From assembly GCA_002389675.1 (NCBI GenBank), contig DGQF01000055.1:1-64000 (forward strand): DNA of 64,000 bases, in the 5' to 3' direction. Origin of the DNA: Gammaproteobacteria bacterium UBA4421. GTDB taxonomy: Bacteria > Pseudomonadota > Gammaproteobacteria > Pseudomonadales > Azotimanducaceae. Of the stretch, positions 33,101-41,236 are shown one piece after another. The position numbers were made by a program, and so were the translations under genes. The stretch's first letter is position 1, and each line of letters starts with the position of its first letter. Below the pieces are notes generated by a model, which saw only the letters and a list, made by a program, of their open reading frames with translations, was not told the origin of the DNA and did not search any database.

Positions 33101-33487
33101 GATATTCCGTTGATGACCATTGTGACTCGCAAGGGTTATGGCCTTGGTGCGCAGGCCATGGCGGGTGGCAGTTTTAAGGCGCCCTTGTTTTGTGTGACTT
33201 GGCCTACGGGTGAGTTTGGCGGCATGGGTCTTGAGGGCGCCGTTAAATTGGGTTTTCGCAAAGAACTGCAAGCCATTGAAGATCCGGCGGAGCGCGCGGC
33301 AACCTACCAGCGGATGGTAGAGGATATGTACAAACGCGGTAAAGCGGTGAATATGGCGTCACACTTTGAACTTGATGATGTTATTGATCCTGCTGACAGC
33401 CGGCATTGGATTGCGGCTGCTCTCAAATCTGTTCCAGCGGTAGAGAGCCGTACACGGAAAAAACGTCCAAACGTTGATACTTGGTGA
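30122..33487 (+). CDS. single-chain acyl-CoA carboxylase (BC-BCCP-CT fusion)
   Basis: Biotin-dependent carboxylase of 1121 aa carrying all catalytic parts in one chain. Biotin carboxylase occupies about residues 1-450 (KNLLIANRGEIAIRI, ATP-grasp GGGGRGMRVVRE, ERECSAQRRHQKLVEIAPS). A biotin carrier domain follows with Lys550 in MEAMKMEHEV, then a carboxyltransferase of about 520 residues (GRTARENLADLCDEGSF, LCDCPGIMVGPEIEKTA, RKGYGLGAQAMAGGSFKAP). The architecture resembles the single-chain long-chain acyl-CoA carboxylases known from actinobacteria and proteobacteria. ATG 30122 has AAAGGGG about 5 nt upstream. The downstream MFS gene overlaps by 4 bp. The acyl substrate is not predictable. Confidence 0.92.
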   Translation: MKNLLIANRGEIAIRIAIAAQDLGIHTTAIFAQDDADSLHVRRADSAAALQGRGVSAYLDQAQIIAVARSQGCDAIHPGYGFLSENSEFADAVVAAGLCFVGPDGAALKTFGDKAKARALAESIGVPVLAGLSKAVSLAEAEAFFEQHSDTGMIIKALHGGGGRGMRVVREMDDVAPAFARAGSEAKAAFGSELLYVEQFVSRAKHIEVQVIGDGSGQVSHIWERECSAQRRHQKLVEIAPSPTLESEVRAKLCAAAVALGEAVRYSGLGTVEFLLDVDTQAFYFMEANARLQVEHTVTEAVTGIDLVQAQIQVADGVMLSELHLAQADIPKPRGFALQLRVNMESMDADGGVKPAGGRLQTFEVPTGPGLRTDTCGYSGYVTNPNYDSLLAKLIVANASGEFADVLRRARRALQDFTIQGVATNLAFLERLISHPEFVAGQLTTGFVDANVRDLVRDDAGERGGATPNDGALAGARIDPADPLAVLEHGKSGVLDGVTGASVLQLVSDDLPPGTVAIAAPMQGTVVAYSVQPGDEVFVGKQVLIMEAMKMEHEVRASVSGIVKRLGVIAGDAVFEGHPLIYLDEQDVAVGDEEDRDVLDLDYIRPDLQEVLERKAAGYDESRPEAVDKRHAKGHRTARENLADLCDEGSFVEYGSVVIAGQRRRRSIDDLIKNTTGDGMVCGLGQINGRLFSPDKARSLIMSYDYMVLAGTQGMKNHAKKDRMFELAEHYRLPTVLFAEGGGGRPGDTDGSGVAGLDCWAFTYFARLSGLVPIVGITTGRCFAGNAVLLGCCDVIIATQDANIGIGGPAMIEGGGLGIFRPEEVGPMDVQVENGVVDIAVKDEAEAVAKAKQYLSYFQGAVTAWQAPDARKLRFVVPENRLRYYDMREVIQGIADIDSVLELREHWGIGIITCFIRVEGRPLGVIANNPAHLSGAIDADGADKGTRFMQLCDAFDIPLLSLCDCPGIMVGPEIEKTAVVRHAARMFVTSANVDIPLMTIVTRKGYGLGAQAMAGGSFKAPLFCVTWPTGEFGGMGLEGAVKLGFRKELQAIEDPAERAATYQRMVEDMYKRGKAVNMASHFELDDVIDPADSRHWIAAALKSVPAVESRTRKKRPNVDTW

Positions 33488-34719
33488 GTCTGGCGCAAGC
33501 GTCGAGGCAGCCTGCGGCTGATCCGGGTCCGGTTGCAACGTTACAGAAATGGTGGGTTCTGTTTGGCGTTTGGCTGCTATACGCCAGTTTTGGCTTGATT
33601 ATCGCCAGCGTGGCGCCGATGGTGCGGCTTATCGAAGCTTCACTGGGTATCAGTCATTCGGCAATGGGCAGCGTCATGGGAGCTTGGCAGCTGGTATATA
33701 TTTTTGCGGCCATACCCTGTGGAATGTTGCTTGATCGAATTGGTGCAAAAACGGCCCTATTGCTTGGTGCCCTGCTGATTGCTGCATCTGCCGTTGGTCG
33801 GGCGTTTGCGTCAGATTACCTGTCGTTTTTATTAGCGGTCATGTTGTTTGGCGTGGGTGGGCCAATCATTTCCAGTGGTGCACCGAAAGTTATTGCGCAG
33901 TGGTTTACGGGTAGCCAGCGTGGACTGGCCATGGGGATATATATGACGGGGCCGGCGATTGGCAGCGTGATTTGCCTCACGCTTAGCCACGCCTACTTTC
34001 TTCCTCTGTTTGACATGGACTGGCGTAAAGTCATGCTGCTGTGGGCAGCGGTTGCGGGACTTTCTGGCCTGATTTGGTGGTTTTTGGCTAGTTTGTTGGA
34101 TACTCGGGCCCAACCGGATGTCAAACCTCTGCCACAGATTCAATCCATGCAGGAATTGATTAGAGCGCCGGCGGTACGCGTGGTTTTGTTGATGAGCATT
34201 GGCGTGTTTTTATATAACCACGGCCTCAATAATTGGTTGCCTGAATTGCTTGCTTTGAGTGGTAAGCAAGCCATTGAGGCCGGTTATTGGGCAGCCTTGC
34301 CCACCGTGGTGGGTATTTTGGGTTCCCTCTTGATTCCCAGATTAGCCACACCCGAACGACGTTTTCACATTTTAGGTGGCCTTTGTATTGCGGCGATGCT
34401 GGCCAGCTTATTGCTTCATTCACAGGATAATTTGACCTTGAGTGCTGGTTTAATTCTGCAGGGGATAGCGCGTTCGAGCCTGATGACGGTGCTGATCTTA
34501 ACGCTGGTTGAGTTGCCGGGTATTGGGGAGCAGCGGGTTGGCGTTGCCAGCGGTTTATTTTTCTCTGCCGCTGAGATAGGGGGCGTTCTAGGTCCTTTGG
34601 GCATGGGTATTATTTACGACGCGACAGGTCATTTTTCTGGTGCATTAAATGCATTGACCGGAGTCGCCTTATTGATGTTTGTTGGCTCGATTTACTTAAG
34701 CCGACTGGCAAAACCATGA
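33484..34719 (+). CDS. MFS transporter
   Basis: Major facilitator superfamily permease of 411 aa with 12 expected membrane helices. The loop 2-3 signature appears as GMLLDRIGAKTALLLGA. The N-terminal half resembles CynX/nitrate-type carriers (MGSVMGAWQLVYIFAAIP). GTG at 33484 overlaps the carboxylase stop as GTGA, so it is coupled to that gene; a TTG three bases earlier is also possible. It may import or export the carboxylase pathway's acid; no substrate can be named. Confidence 0.88.
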   Translation: MSLAQASRQPAADPGPVATLQKWWVLFGVWLLYASFGLIIASVAPMVRLIEASLGISHSAMGSVMGAWQLVYIFAAIPCGMLLDRIGAKTALLLGALLIAASAVGRAFASDYLSFLLAVMLFGVGGPIISSGAPKVIAQWFTGSQRGLAMGIYMTGPAIGSVICLTLSHAYFLPLFDMDWRKVMLLWAAVAGLSGLIWWFLASLLDTRAQPDVKPLPQIQSMQELIRAPAVRVVLLMSIGVFLYNHGLNNWLPELLALSGKQAIEAGYWAALPTVVGILGSLLIPRLATPERRFHILGGLCIAAMLASLLLHSQDNLTLSAGLILQGIARSSLMTVLILTLVELPGIGEQRVGVASGLFFSAAEIGGVLGPLGMGIIYDATGHFSGALNALTGVALLMFVGSIYLSRLAKP

Positions 34720-34723
34720 TTTC

Positions 34724-35938
34724 TCAGGTCCCAGTGGGCTCCACGAGATCAAAAGTAACACCGGCGTTAGCGGGCAAGCGCTCGAGCAAAGCATCACCCA
34801 TGGCGCTTGCGGGGGTCCAGAAACCGCCGGTTGTTGGCAAATTGTCCTGCGCCAGAGCAACCGCACATTCGGCGAGCATCTTGGCTGTTGATCCATAGCC
34901 GGGGTCCTTATCACCTTTAACTCGGCCGAGTAAGTTTTTTTGCGGGTCGCTAGGGTGCTTGGCCAAAAGCTCGATTTCAAAAAAACCACTATCGATGATT
35001 TCCGCAGATGGCCCTTCTCCGGGTTTGGGTAATACTTTTTGCATGAGTTTGCGCGTGGGTTCAATCGCCGCCAGTCCGTTCATGAGGCGAGTGCCCATTG
35101 CCAGAGCGGTTGATCCGACCATTGCCCCAACGCCTGCGCCGACTATGCTGCCTTCGTCATACCTGAACTCATTGCCGTAGACCTGTCCCATTAATTCGTT
35201 GCTTCGCCTAACAACGCGGGTATTGATGGCAGCCATCACAAAAGGCCCAACCCAAGCTTGAAAGTCAGAATCGTAGAACTGACTGTTTTGATCGACGCCG
35301 TCTAGGCCGCGATGAGAAAAGTTTAAGGCATATGGGTCAGCAATGGTTGTCATGATTTTCGGGTCTGTTTTGGCGCTTTCCATCATAGCCATCATGCTGT
35401 CGATGGTGCCGCCGCTGAATCCGCCTTTGAATGCGCGGGTCCGATATTTGATATGCGAGGCTGCGACGCCATGTTTGTTGTTCATCTGCTGCTGCATGAA
35501 AAACACACCAATATCGGAGGGTATGCTGTCGAAACCGCAGGTATGAACAATTTTTGCACCGCTGTCTTTGGCTGCTGCGTCGTAGCGCTCGATCATATTG
35601 CGCATCCAGTGCACCTCACCGGTCAGATCACAGTAATGAGTGCCCTGTTCAGCGCAGGCTTTGACTAATTCCGAACCGTAACGGGCATAGGGGCCGACGG
35701 TTGTTAGGACTACCCGAGTTTTTTTGACTAATTCGGTCAAGGCAGAGGGGTCGTGGGCATCAGCGACAAGCACGTCTACCCCGGAGGCGGCCTGTAAAGC
35801 GTTTAATTTGCTGCGGTTGCGACCGCCAATGGCCCAGGTGAGATTTCCCCCACTGTAGTTCTCGCGCATGTAATCACAAACAATTTTGCCGGTGAAGCCA
35901 GAGGCGCCCCAAATGATGATGTCATATTCTCGTTGCAT
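34724..35938 (-). CDS. saccharopine dehydrogenase-like / trans-acting enoyl reductase family protein
   Basis: NAD(P)-binding protein of 404 aa. The Rossmann motif IIIWGASGFTGKIV and the early pattern WAIGGRNRSKL match the saccharopine dehydrogenase NADP-binding family, in particular the lipid-linked enoyl reductase/oxidoreductase-like branch. THYCDLTGEVHWMRNMI and HTCGFDSIPSDIGVF are further family motifs. ATG 35938 fits the family N-terminus; an in-frame start at 35968 adds ten residues without support. It is convergent with the MFS gene with 4 bp between. The reaction is unknown; lysine biosynthesis is unlikely. Confidence 0.82.
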   Translation of the reverse strand: MQREYDIIIWGASGFTGKIVCDYMRENYSGGNLTWAIGGRNRSKLNALQAASGVDVLVADAHDPSALTELVKKTRVVLTTVGPYARYGSELVKACAEQGTHYCDLTGEVHWMRNMIERYDAAAKDSGAKIVHTCGFDSIPSDIGVFFMQQQMNNKHGVAASHIKYRTRAFKGGFSGGTIDSMMAMMESAKTDPKIMTTIADPYALNFSHRGLDGVDQNSQFYDSDFQAWVGPFVMAAINTRVVRRSNELMGQVYGNEFRYDEGSIVGAGVGAMVGSTALAMGTRLMNGLAAIEPTRKLMQKVLPKPGEGPSAEIIDSGFFEIELLAKHPSDPQKNLLGRVKGDKDPGYGSTAKMLAECAVALAQDNLPTTGGFWTPASAMGDALLERLPANAGVTFDLVEPTGT

Positions 35939-35999
35939 GTGATCAGCTACCCGCGCCAAAACAACCATGCTAACGCGAAAATGCGGTTGCGCCCAAATC

Positions 36000-36707
36000 T
36001 TATGTCTGCGTTTGAAGGAGTTTTTTCATCATCAGTGTGGCACCTGTGACGGCGATGGTTGGGATGAGTAAGTTGATCAAGGGAACGGCAAGTGCCAGCG
36101 TGACGCACAATCCAAAGCCAATGGCGGCGCTTCGATTTGCGCGCAGTAAGGCGATTGTTTTTTGAAAATCAAGCCCCCGGTGTTCACAGGTGAAATCACA
36201 GAACTGTACCGCCATAATCCAGGCGCCAAAGCCTAGCCACAGTGCGGGGGCGAATGCCGCCAACACAGGTATAAATCCCACTACAACCAAACCTGCGATG
36301 CGCGGTGCATGATAGGTGATTTTGCGCAGTTCACGTTGCACGGTTGGCCCCAGATCCTGCCAAAACGAAGTTGATGGTGGTGCTGGATCATCTATGCGCT
36401 GCGCAATTTCGCCTAAAAAAGGAGAGCCGATGATGGCGGCGAGCAACCCGAAGCACCAGGTGCCGATGAGGATCCCGCTGAGATAGAGCAACGGAGCCAG
36501 AATCCATTCGATAAAGGCAAGCCAGGCCGGCAGACTGCTCACAAACTCGTCCGCCAGAGCGGTTGCCCAACCGAAAACCAGCCACAGCCCGAGGCTGACG
36601 ATGATAAAACTTAGCCCGACCGGTATCAGCATCAAACGTCGAATATCAGAGCTCAAGCTCAGCCGGATGCCGCGGAAAAAAAATTGGATTCCAATAAAAA
36701 AAGCCAT
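36000..36707 (-). CDS. cysZ: CysZ-like sulfate uptake membrane protein
   Basis: Inner-membrane protein of 235 aa in the EI24/CysZ family; CysZ moves sulfate for cysteine synthesis. Features are FFRGIRLSLSSDIRRLMLIP at the N-terminus, several hydrophobic segments and VQFCDFTCEHRGLDFQKTI, which matches the conserved Q-[YF]-C-D-[YF] signature near the C-terminus. The gene stands alone here; a cysteine synthase-like gene lies 22 kb away in the window. Confidence 0.87.
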   Translation of the reverse strand: MAFFIGIQFFFRGIRLSLSSDIRRLMLIPVGLSFIIVSLGLWLVFGWATALADEFVSSLPAWLAFIEWILAPLLYLSGILIGTWCFGLLAAIIGSPFLGEIAQRIDDPAPPSTSFWQDLGPTVQRELRKITYHAPRIAGLVVVGFIPVLAAFAPALWLGFGAWIMAVQFCDFTCEHRGLDFQKTIALLRANRSAAIGFGLCVTLALAVPLINLLIPTIAVTGATLMMKKLLQTQT

Positions 36708-36805
36708 GGCGTTAGGTTGCCCAAGTAGCCGGGGTAGCTTGGATTTTAGACCATGAGGTGTCCTAGAGACTATCTTTGCCTGGAATGTATGTTAAGTTTA
36801 AGTCC

Positions 36806-37162
36806 ATGCCCAAACTGATTGCGTTGATCAAAAAGCAGCCTCATCTGTCTGCAGCGGCGTTCAAAGCTTACTATGAGAAGAACCACGCACCATTGGTGTC
36901 GCGGCTGCTCCCCATGGTACAGCGCTACACGCGCAGTTATTTACCTGCAAGTTCAGCCCTGCCGGGACGCGGTGATGCAGATTTTGATGTGATCACGGAA
37001 TTATGGTTCGCAACCACACAAGACGTGGATGCGTTTTGGAAGCGCATTCGTTCGCCCGAGGTGATAGCACAAATTCGTGCTGATGAGGCTCATTTTCTGA
37101 TCACTGAGCGTACGCTGATGTACGAGGTTCAAGAATGTGAGTCCCGACTGTTAGAAAAATAA
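36806..37162 (+). CDS. EthD domain protein
   Basis: Ferredoxin-like-fold protein of 118 aa of the EthD family (PKLIALIKKQPHLSAAAFKA, YYEKNHAPL at about residues 22-30, then a C-terminal VITELWFATTQDVDAFW). EthD-type proteins assist ether or polyketide degradation in some clusters and are often of unknown role. ATG 36806 matches the family start; upstream in-frame ATG 36785 and TTG 36776 lack ribosome sites. Its last 12 bp overlap the convergent MAPEG gene. Confidence 0.78.
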   Translation: MPKLIALIKKQPHLSAAAFKAYYEKNHAPLVSRLLPMVQRYTRSYLPASSALPGRGDADFDVITELWFATTQDVDAFWKRIRSPEVIAQIRADEAHFLITERTLMYEVQECESRLLEK

Positions 37163-37534
37163 GATAATCGCCCAGATTGACATAATCGCGGTGATAGCAA
37201 ATGTCCCTATCGCGCCAGCGGCGCGCAAAGGGTGGCTTTGTGCGTCGGCTTTTAAGCCAATGGGATGCGCGATTCGACTGAAGGTAAGCACTGCCCCAAA
37301 GGTGTGTATGGCTGTGGCGCTGAGGCCGTTGGCCTCTAACAGTCCCATCAGTATGAGCGCCAGAGGTACATATTCAACAAAATTTCCATGTCGGCGGCTG
37401 GCCACAAGTAGGTCTTTATCTTCGCCTAAGCCAATCGATATACCGGAAGCCCCCCGGCTTTTGCCGACGCCGGCTGACAGTATTATGGAGATGATACCCA
37501 GTATTCCAGCATACAAGAGTGTGATCGTAGGCAT
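37151..37534 (-). CDS. MAPEG family membrane protein
   Basis: Four-helix membrane protein of 127 aa of the MAPEG family (membrane-associated proteins in eicosanoid and glutathione metabolism). SRRHGNFVEYVPLALIL carries the glutathione-binding R-x-x-N-x-x-E pattern, with R in the RRHGN part. A glutathione-transferase-like role in detoxification is the family expectation. It overlaps the EthD gene tail-to-tail. Confidence 0.83.
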   Translation of the reverse strand: MPTITLLYAGILGIISIILSAGVGKSRGASGISIGLGEDKDLLVASRRHGNFVEYVPLALILMGLLEANGLSATAIHTFGAVLTFSRIAHPIGLKADAQSHPLRAAGAIGTFAITAIMSIWAIILFF

Positions 37535-37718
37535 GACATTAGATCCTCAATTTTTTCAAGGGTTCACCGCCGGCGGCGTATTGTCAAGTGTCGCCGATCA
37601 TGGGTGCAGTCGAATAAAATTTCATTTGTCGGTGATCTCCCCGTTTCTAGTCTAGCGTCATCCAGTTACACTCATTTGCGTTCAGTTTTAGCCGCGAAAA
37701 GAGGGTTACTCCAGCATT

Positions 37719-38612
37719 ATGATCAAAAATTTACGCTTCTATCGGGTGCATAGTGATTGGCCAGAAGATGAGGCGAGTTGCTCGGCGCAACTTGAAAATG
37801 CTGCATTTAGGCCCTGCTCGGCTTTTAGTGAGCGAAGCATGGGTTTTGAACCTCCAGTGGACAATGCGGGCGATTTGTTTTGCCGCTATCTTGCGGGTGC
37901 AGATTTGCTGCAACTGAGGCTTCAGAGTCGGGTGCTGCCCCTGGCCGCAGTCAAAGAAGCGCTTATCGAGCGCGTTACTTTATTTGTGAACCGAACGGGC
38001 CGGGATCCCTCACGCAAAGAAAAACGTGATTTAAAGGAAGAGATCTACGGTGAACTGTTACCCAAAGCGTTGCTTAAATCCGATCGCATTTCTGCGTTTT
38101 ACCTACGTACGGATAAAATTTTAGCGATCGCGACGCCCAGTGCAACAAACGCCGAGCGATTGTTGGATACGCTGCGGGCAGCGTTGGGCAGCCTGCAGGT
38201 GGTCCCGTTGGAGTATAAACAACCGGCGCATACGCTGTTGACAAAAATATTTTTGGGTGATGGACCCAATGAGATGGCTTTGGGTCGCGAGTGTCGGATG
38301 AAGGATCTTAGCGCAACCAAGTCAACGGTGAGTTGGATGGACATCGATTTAGCTGAAAAGGCGGTGCGCGCGCATGTGAGCAGTGGTCTAACCATAGATC
38401 GTTTGGGTGTTCAGTTCGACGGTATGTTACGTTTTACGATCGACAGTGAGCTGGTTGTAAGGAAGTTGCGCATTGAGGGTATTGATGAGTTGGACGATCT
38501 TGACGATGAGGATCCGCTGGCTCGACATGACGCTGAATTCACCTTGCTAATCGGGTTGGTGCGCCGATGGTTGGATGCACTGAAAAAGAGCCTCGGGGGC
38601 TACGGCGCCTAG
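37719..38612 (+). CDS. rdgC: recombination-associated protein RdgC
   Basis: DNA-binding protein of 297 aa (E. coli RdgC is 303 aa), a ring-shaped nucleoid protein that inhibits RecA loading. Family features are MIKNLRFYRVHSDW, FRPCSAFSERSMGFEPP and RDPSRKEKRDLKEEI, plus an acidic stretch near the C-terminus (GIDELDDLDDEDPLARHDA). It has its own promoter region of 184 bp shared with the divergent MAPEG gene; no hexamers were convincing. RdgC is limited to beta- and gammaproteobacteria, which fits the organism call. Confidence 0.92.
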   Translation: MIKNLRFYRVHSDWPEDEASCSAQLENAAFRPCSAFSERSMGFEPPVDNAGDLFCRYLAGADLLQLRLQSRVLPLAAVKEALIERVTLFVNRTGRDPSRKEKRDLKEEIYGELLPKALLKSDRISAFYLRTDKILAIATPSATNAERLLDTLRAALGSLQVVPLEYKQPAHTLLTKIFLGDGPNEMALGRECRMKDLSATKSTVSWMDIDLAEKAVRAHVSSGLTIDRLGVQFDGMLRFTIDSELVVRKLRIEGIDELDDLDDEDPLARHDAEFTLLIGLVRRWLDALKKSLGGYGA

Positions 38613-38651
38613 TGGGTGCTCGGCTAAACGCCATCGTTTGATATAACGCGC

Positions 38652-41108
38652 TTATTCCTCGCTGGAAGACGGTCTGCGTGATTGTCGCCAAAGCCTAAAT
38701 GCCTCTAGGTAGCGGTTGTTGAGCAAGGCCAACATAACATGTAGATCTTGCAGACTTATTTTTCCCCTGCTGAATAGGGCGATCCCTCGCAGAGGCATAT
38801 GATTGGCCATTTCCTCAAACATTTTATTCAGCGTTTCATTGTTGCTGTTACCCCCCATGTTTTGTTTGAAGGCTTCAGCAACCTTCTTTTTAAATTTGGC
38901 GCCCATCCAAGTTTCGCCGATTTCTACAAGTGCGGAGTTTTCATGAAACGGGCGTGAGGGTTCTTTTGCGGGCACCGGTTTGCCCAGCATCATGGAAAAT
39001 TGTGTGTCGTCGCAGAATTGTTCGTCAGATGTGAGTAGCGCCTCAAGTCGTGGGCCTTTATTGGCAGCAGCCGCGGAACTGATGCTGTCTTTTGAGATGA
39101 CTTCTACAGTGAACTGCTGTTTTATATCGCGACTGGAAGTGCCGATCGCAATTTCATAAAGGCCCGCCGGCACAATCCATTGGCCATGACCGACATCGTA
39201 AATTTCAAAACTGCTGTTGTTTAGGCACAGGTCGGCATTTTTAGTTGCCCCGGGATCAAGATGCAGTTTGCAGAAATCTTTGAGCTCTTGGGCCGGGCGA
39301 TACGTTTCACTCTGCGGGGCGCGCACATACATTTGGATCACTTCACTGCCCGAACGATCGCCGGTATTGGTCACTGGGGCGCTGAATTTAAGCGTCTCGC
39401 CCGAAGAGAAGGTATCCCTCTCACGGAGCACAGGGCCGACGTTGAACGTGGTATAGCTAAGGCCGTGGCCAAATGGAAAGCGTACGGGTAGTTGTGCGGT
39501 GTCAAAGTATCGGTACCCAACATACAGGCCTTCGCGATATTGCACTTGTCGCTGCTGTCCGGGGAAATTCAGGTCACTGGGCGCGTCTGCTTGGTTAAGC
39601 TGAAAAGTTTCTGCTAATTTGCCGCCAGGATTGCCGATGCCATAAAGGAGATCGGCCATGGCGCTGCCGCCGGATTGTCCGCCTAGATAACCTTCCATAA
39701 TGGCGGGTATGCGGTCGGCCCACGGCATCAAGACCGGTGCACCATTGGTCAGGACCACCACGGTATTAGGGTTCGCCTGAGCAACGGCGTCGATCAGTTG
39801 ATTGTGTTGGTCGGGCAAAGCCATATGGCTTCGATCAAAGCCTTCTGACTCGAAAATATTGGGCAATCCTGCAAAAATTACGGCGATTTTTGCTTGTTTT
39901 GCGATGCTGACGGCCTCAGCGATCAAGGTCGTATCAGGCACGCTTGTCTTGGGATCATAGCCTGGTGCGTAAGTAAGGTTCTGACCCAGTGCCTGCAGTG
40001 CATCCCAAGCGTTTTCTGTTTGCGTCGGGTTGACTTGAGAACTGCCTGTACCCTGAAAACGCGCGAATTTGGCGAACGCGCCAATGATGGCAACTGGGGT
40101 TTGTGGATCAAGCGGTAACAGACTGGATTCATTTTTGAGCAGCACCATACTTTCGATGGCTGCGCGTTTTGCCAACTGATGATGAGCGGTTAAATCAACG
40201 TCAGGCTTGTTGGTCTGTATTTTGTTGCCCAATAAATTTAGCGCTACACACCTGGTGACCGCGCGATCCAGCAAAGTCTCGTCAAGTGTGCCCTCTTCAA
40301 CGGCCTGCTGTACTAATCGGTCGTTAATACCGCCGTTGCCCGGCATCTCTAAATCCAAACCGCTGGTCACACCGGCCACGCGGTTGTTGGCAGCTCCCCA
40401 GTCGGTCATTACCAACCCTTCGAACCCCCACTCCTGTCGCAGAACCTTGTTGAGCAACCAATCATGTTCGCTGCAATAGGTATCGTTGACTCGGTTGTAG
40501 GCGCACATCACCGTCCAGGGTTGCGCCTCCTTAATTGCAATTTCAAAACCTCTTAAATAGATCTCGCGTAATGTGCGTTCGTCAACGATCGCGTCGATAT
40601 ACATGCGTCCGTGTTCTTGGTTATTCACGGCAAAGTGTTTAATGCTGGTGCCCACGCCTTGTGATTGCACCCCCTTGATCATAGCGCTTGCCAATTTTCC
40701 GGTTAGCCATGGGTCTTCAGAGAAATACTCAAAATTACGTCCGCACAGTGGGTGGCGTTTGATGTTGACGCCGGGTCCCAGAAGAACGGTAACTTGCTCT
40801 GCCGCACATTCCCGGCCTAAGGCGATCCCGACTGTATGGATCAGTTGAGTATCCCATGAGGCGGCCAGTGCGCTGGCAGTTGGGAAACAGGTCGCGGGCA
40901 CACTTTTGTTTAAGCCGACATGATCAGCTGACTTATCCTGTTTGCGCAGCCCGTGTGGTCCATCGGTAACCATGACCGGGTTTACCCCCAGACGCGCTAC
41001 GCCTTCCAGATGCCAGAAGTCGCGCCCAGAGGTGAGGCTAGATTTTTCCGCTAGGGTCATTTGCGCCACCAGAGCTGCGGCTTCGTTGTGTTCAGATTTA
41101 ATGCTCAA
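38652..41108 (-). CDS. GH3 family beta-glucosidase, cytoplasmic
   Basis: Glycoside hydrolase family 3 enzyme of 818 aa, cleaving beta-linked sugars from the non-reducing end. The nucleophile Asp is in GLVMTDWGAANN, SIKHFAVNNQEHGR is the KH(N) site, and the C-domain carries AVIFAGLPNIFESEGFDRS. A fibronectin-III-like domain (about 590-660) and an extra C-terminal helical tail of about 100 residues (GKPVPAKEP to SSSEE) follow. No signal peptide, so it works on imported oligosaccharide. The start is TTG 41108. It is divergent from a sodium/sugar symporter, a plausible uptake-hydrolysis pair. Confidence 0.9.
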   Translation of the reverse strand: MSIKSEHNEAAALVAQMTLAEKSSLTSGRDFWHLEGVARLGVNPVMVTDGPHGLRKQDKSADHVGLNKSVPATCFPTASALAASWDTQLIHTVGIALGRECAAEQVTVLLGPGVNIKRHPLCGRNFEYFSEDPWLTGKLASAMIKGVQSQGVGTSIKHFAVNNQEHGRMYIDAIVDERTLREIYLRGFEIAIKEAQPWTVMCAYNRVNDTYCSEHDWLLNKVLRQEWGFEGLVMTDWGAANNRVAGVTSGLDLEMPGNGGINDRLVQQAVEEGTLDETLLDRAVTRCVALNLLGNKIQTNKPDVDLTAHHQLAKRAAIESMVLLKNESSLLPLDPQTPVAIIGAFAKFARFQGTGSSQVNPTQTENAWDALQALGQNLTYAPGYDPKTSVPDTTLIAEAVSIAKQAKIAVIFAGLPNIFESEGFDRSHMALPDQHNQLIDAVAQANPNTVVVLTNGAPVLMPWADRIPAIMEGYLGGQSGGSAMADLLYGIGNPGGKLAETFQLNQADAPSDLNFPGQQRQVQYREGLYVGYRYFDTAQLPVRFPFGHGLSYTTFNVGPVLRERDTFSSGETLKFSAPVTNTGDRSGSEVIQMYVRAPQSETYRPAQELKDFCKLHLDPGATKNADLCLNNSSFEIYDVGHGQWIVPAGLYEIAIGTSSRDIKQQFTVEVISKDSISSAAAANKGPRLEALLTSDEQFCDDTQFSMMLGKPVPAKEPSRPFHENSALVEIGETWMGAKFKKKVAEAFKQNMGGNSNNETLNKMFEEMANHMPLRGIALFSRGKISLQDLHVMLALLNNRYLEAFRLWRQSRRPSSSEE

Positions 41109-41236
41109 GTGCAGGCCACGATTATGAGGGGAGGCATATTCTAAACACCATTGGCGACTTTGAGCCAGTTTCCAGGGTTTTCAGTTTGTTGTCTCCTGAG
41201 GCTAAACTGGCGCTTGATGGTTAAGTTGAGCGAATC

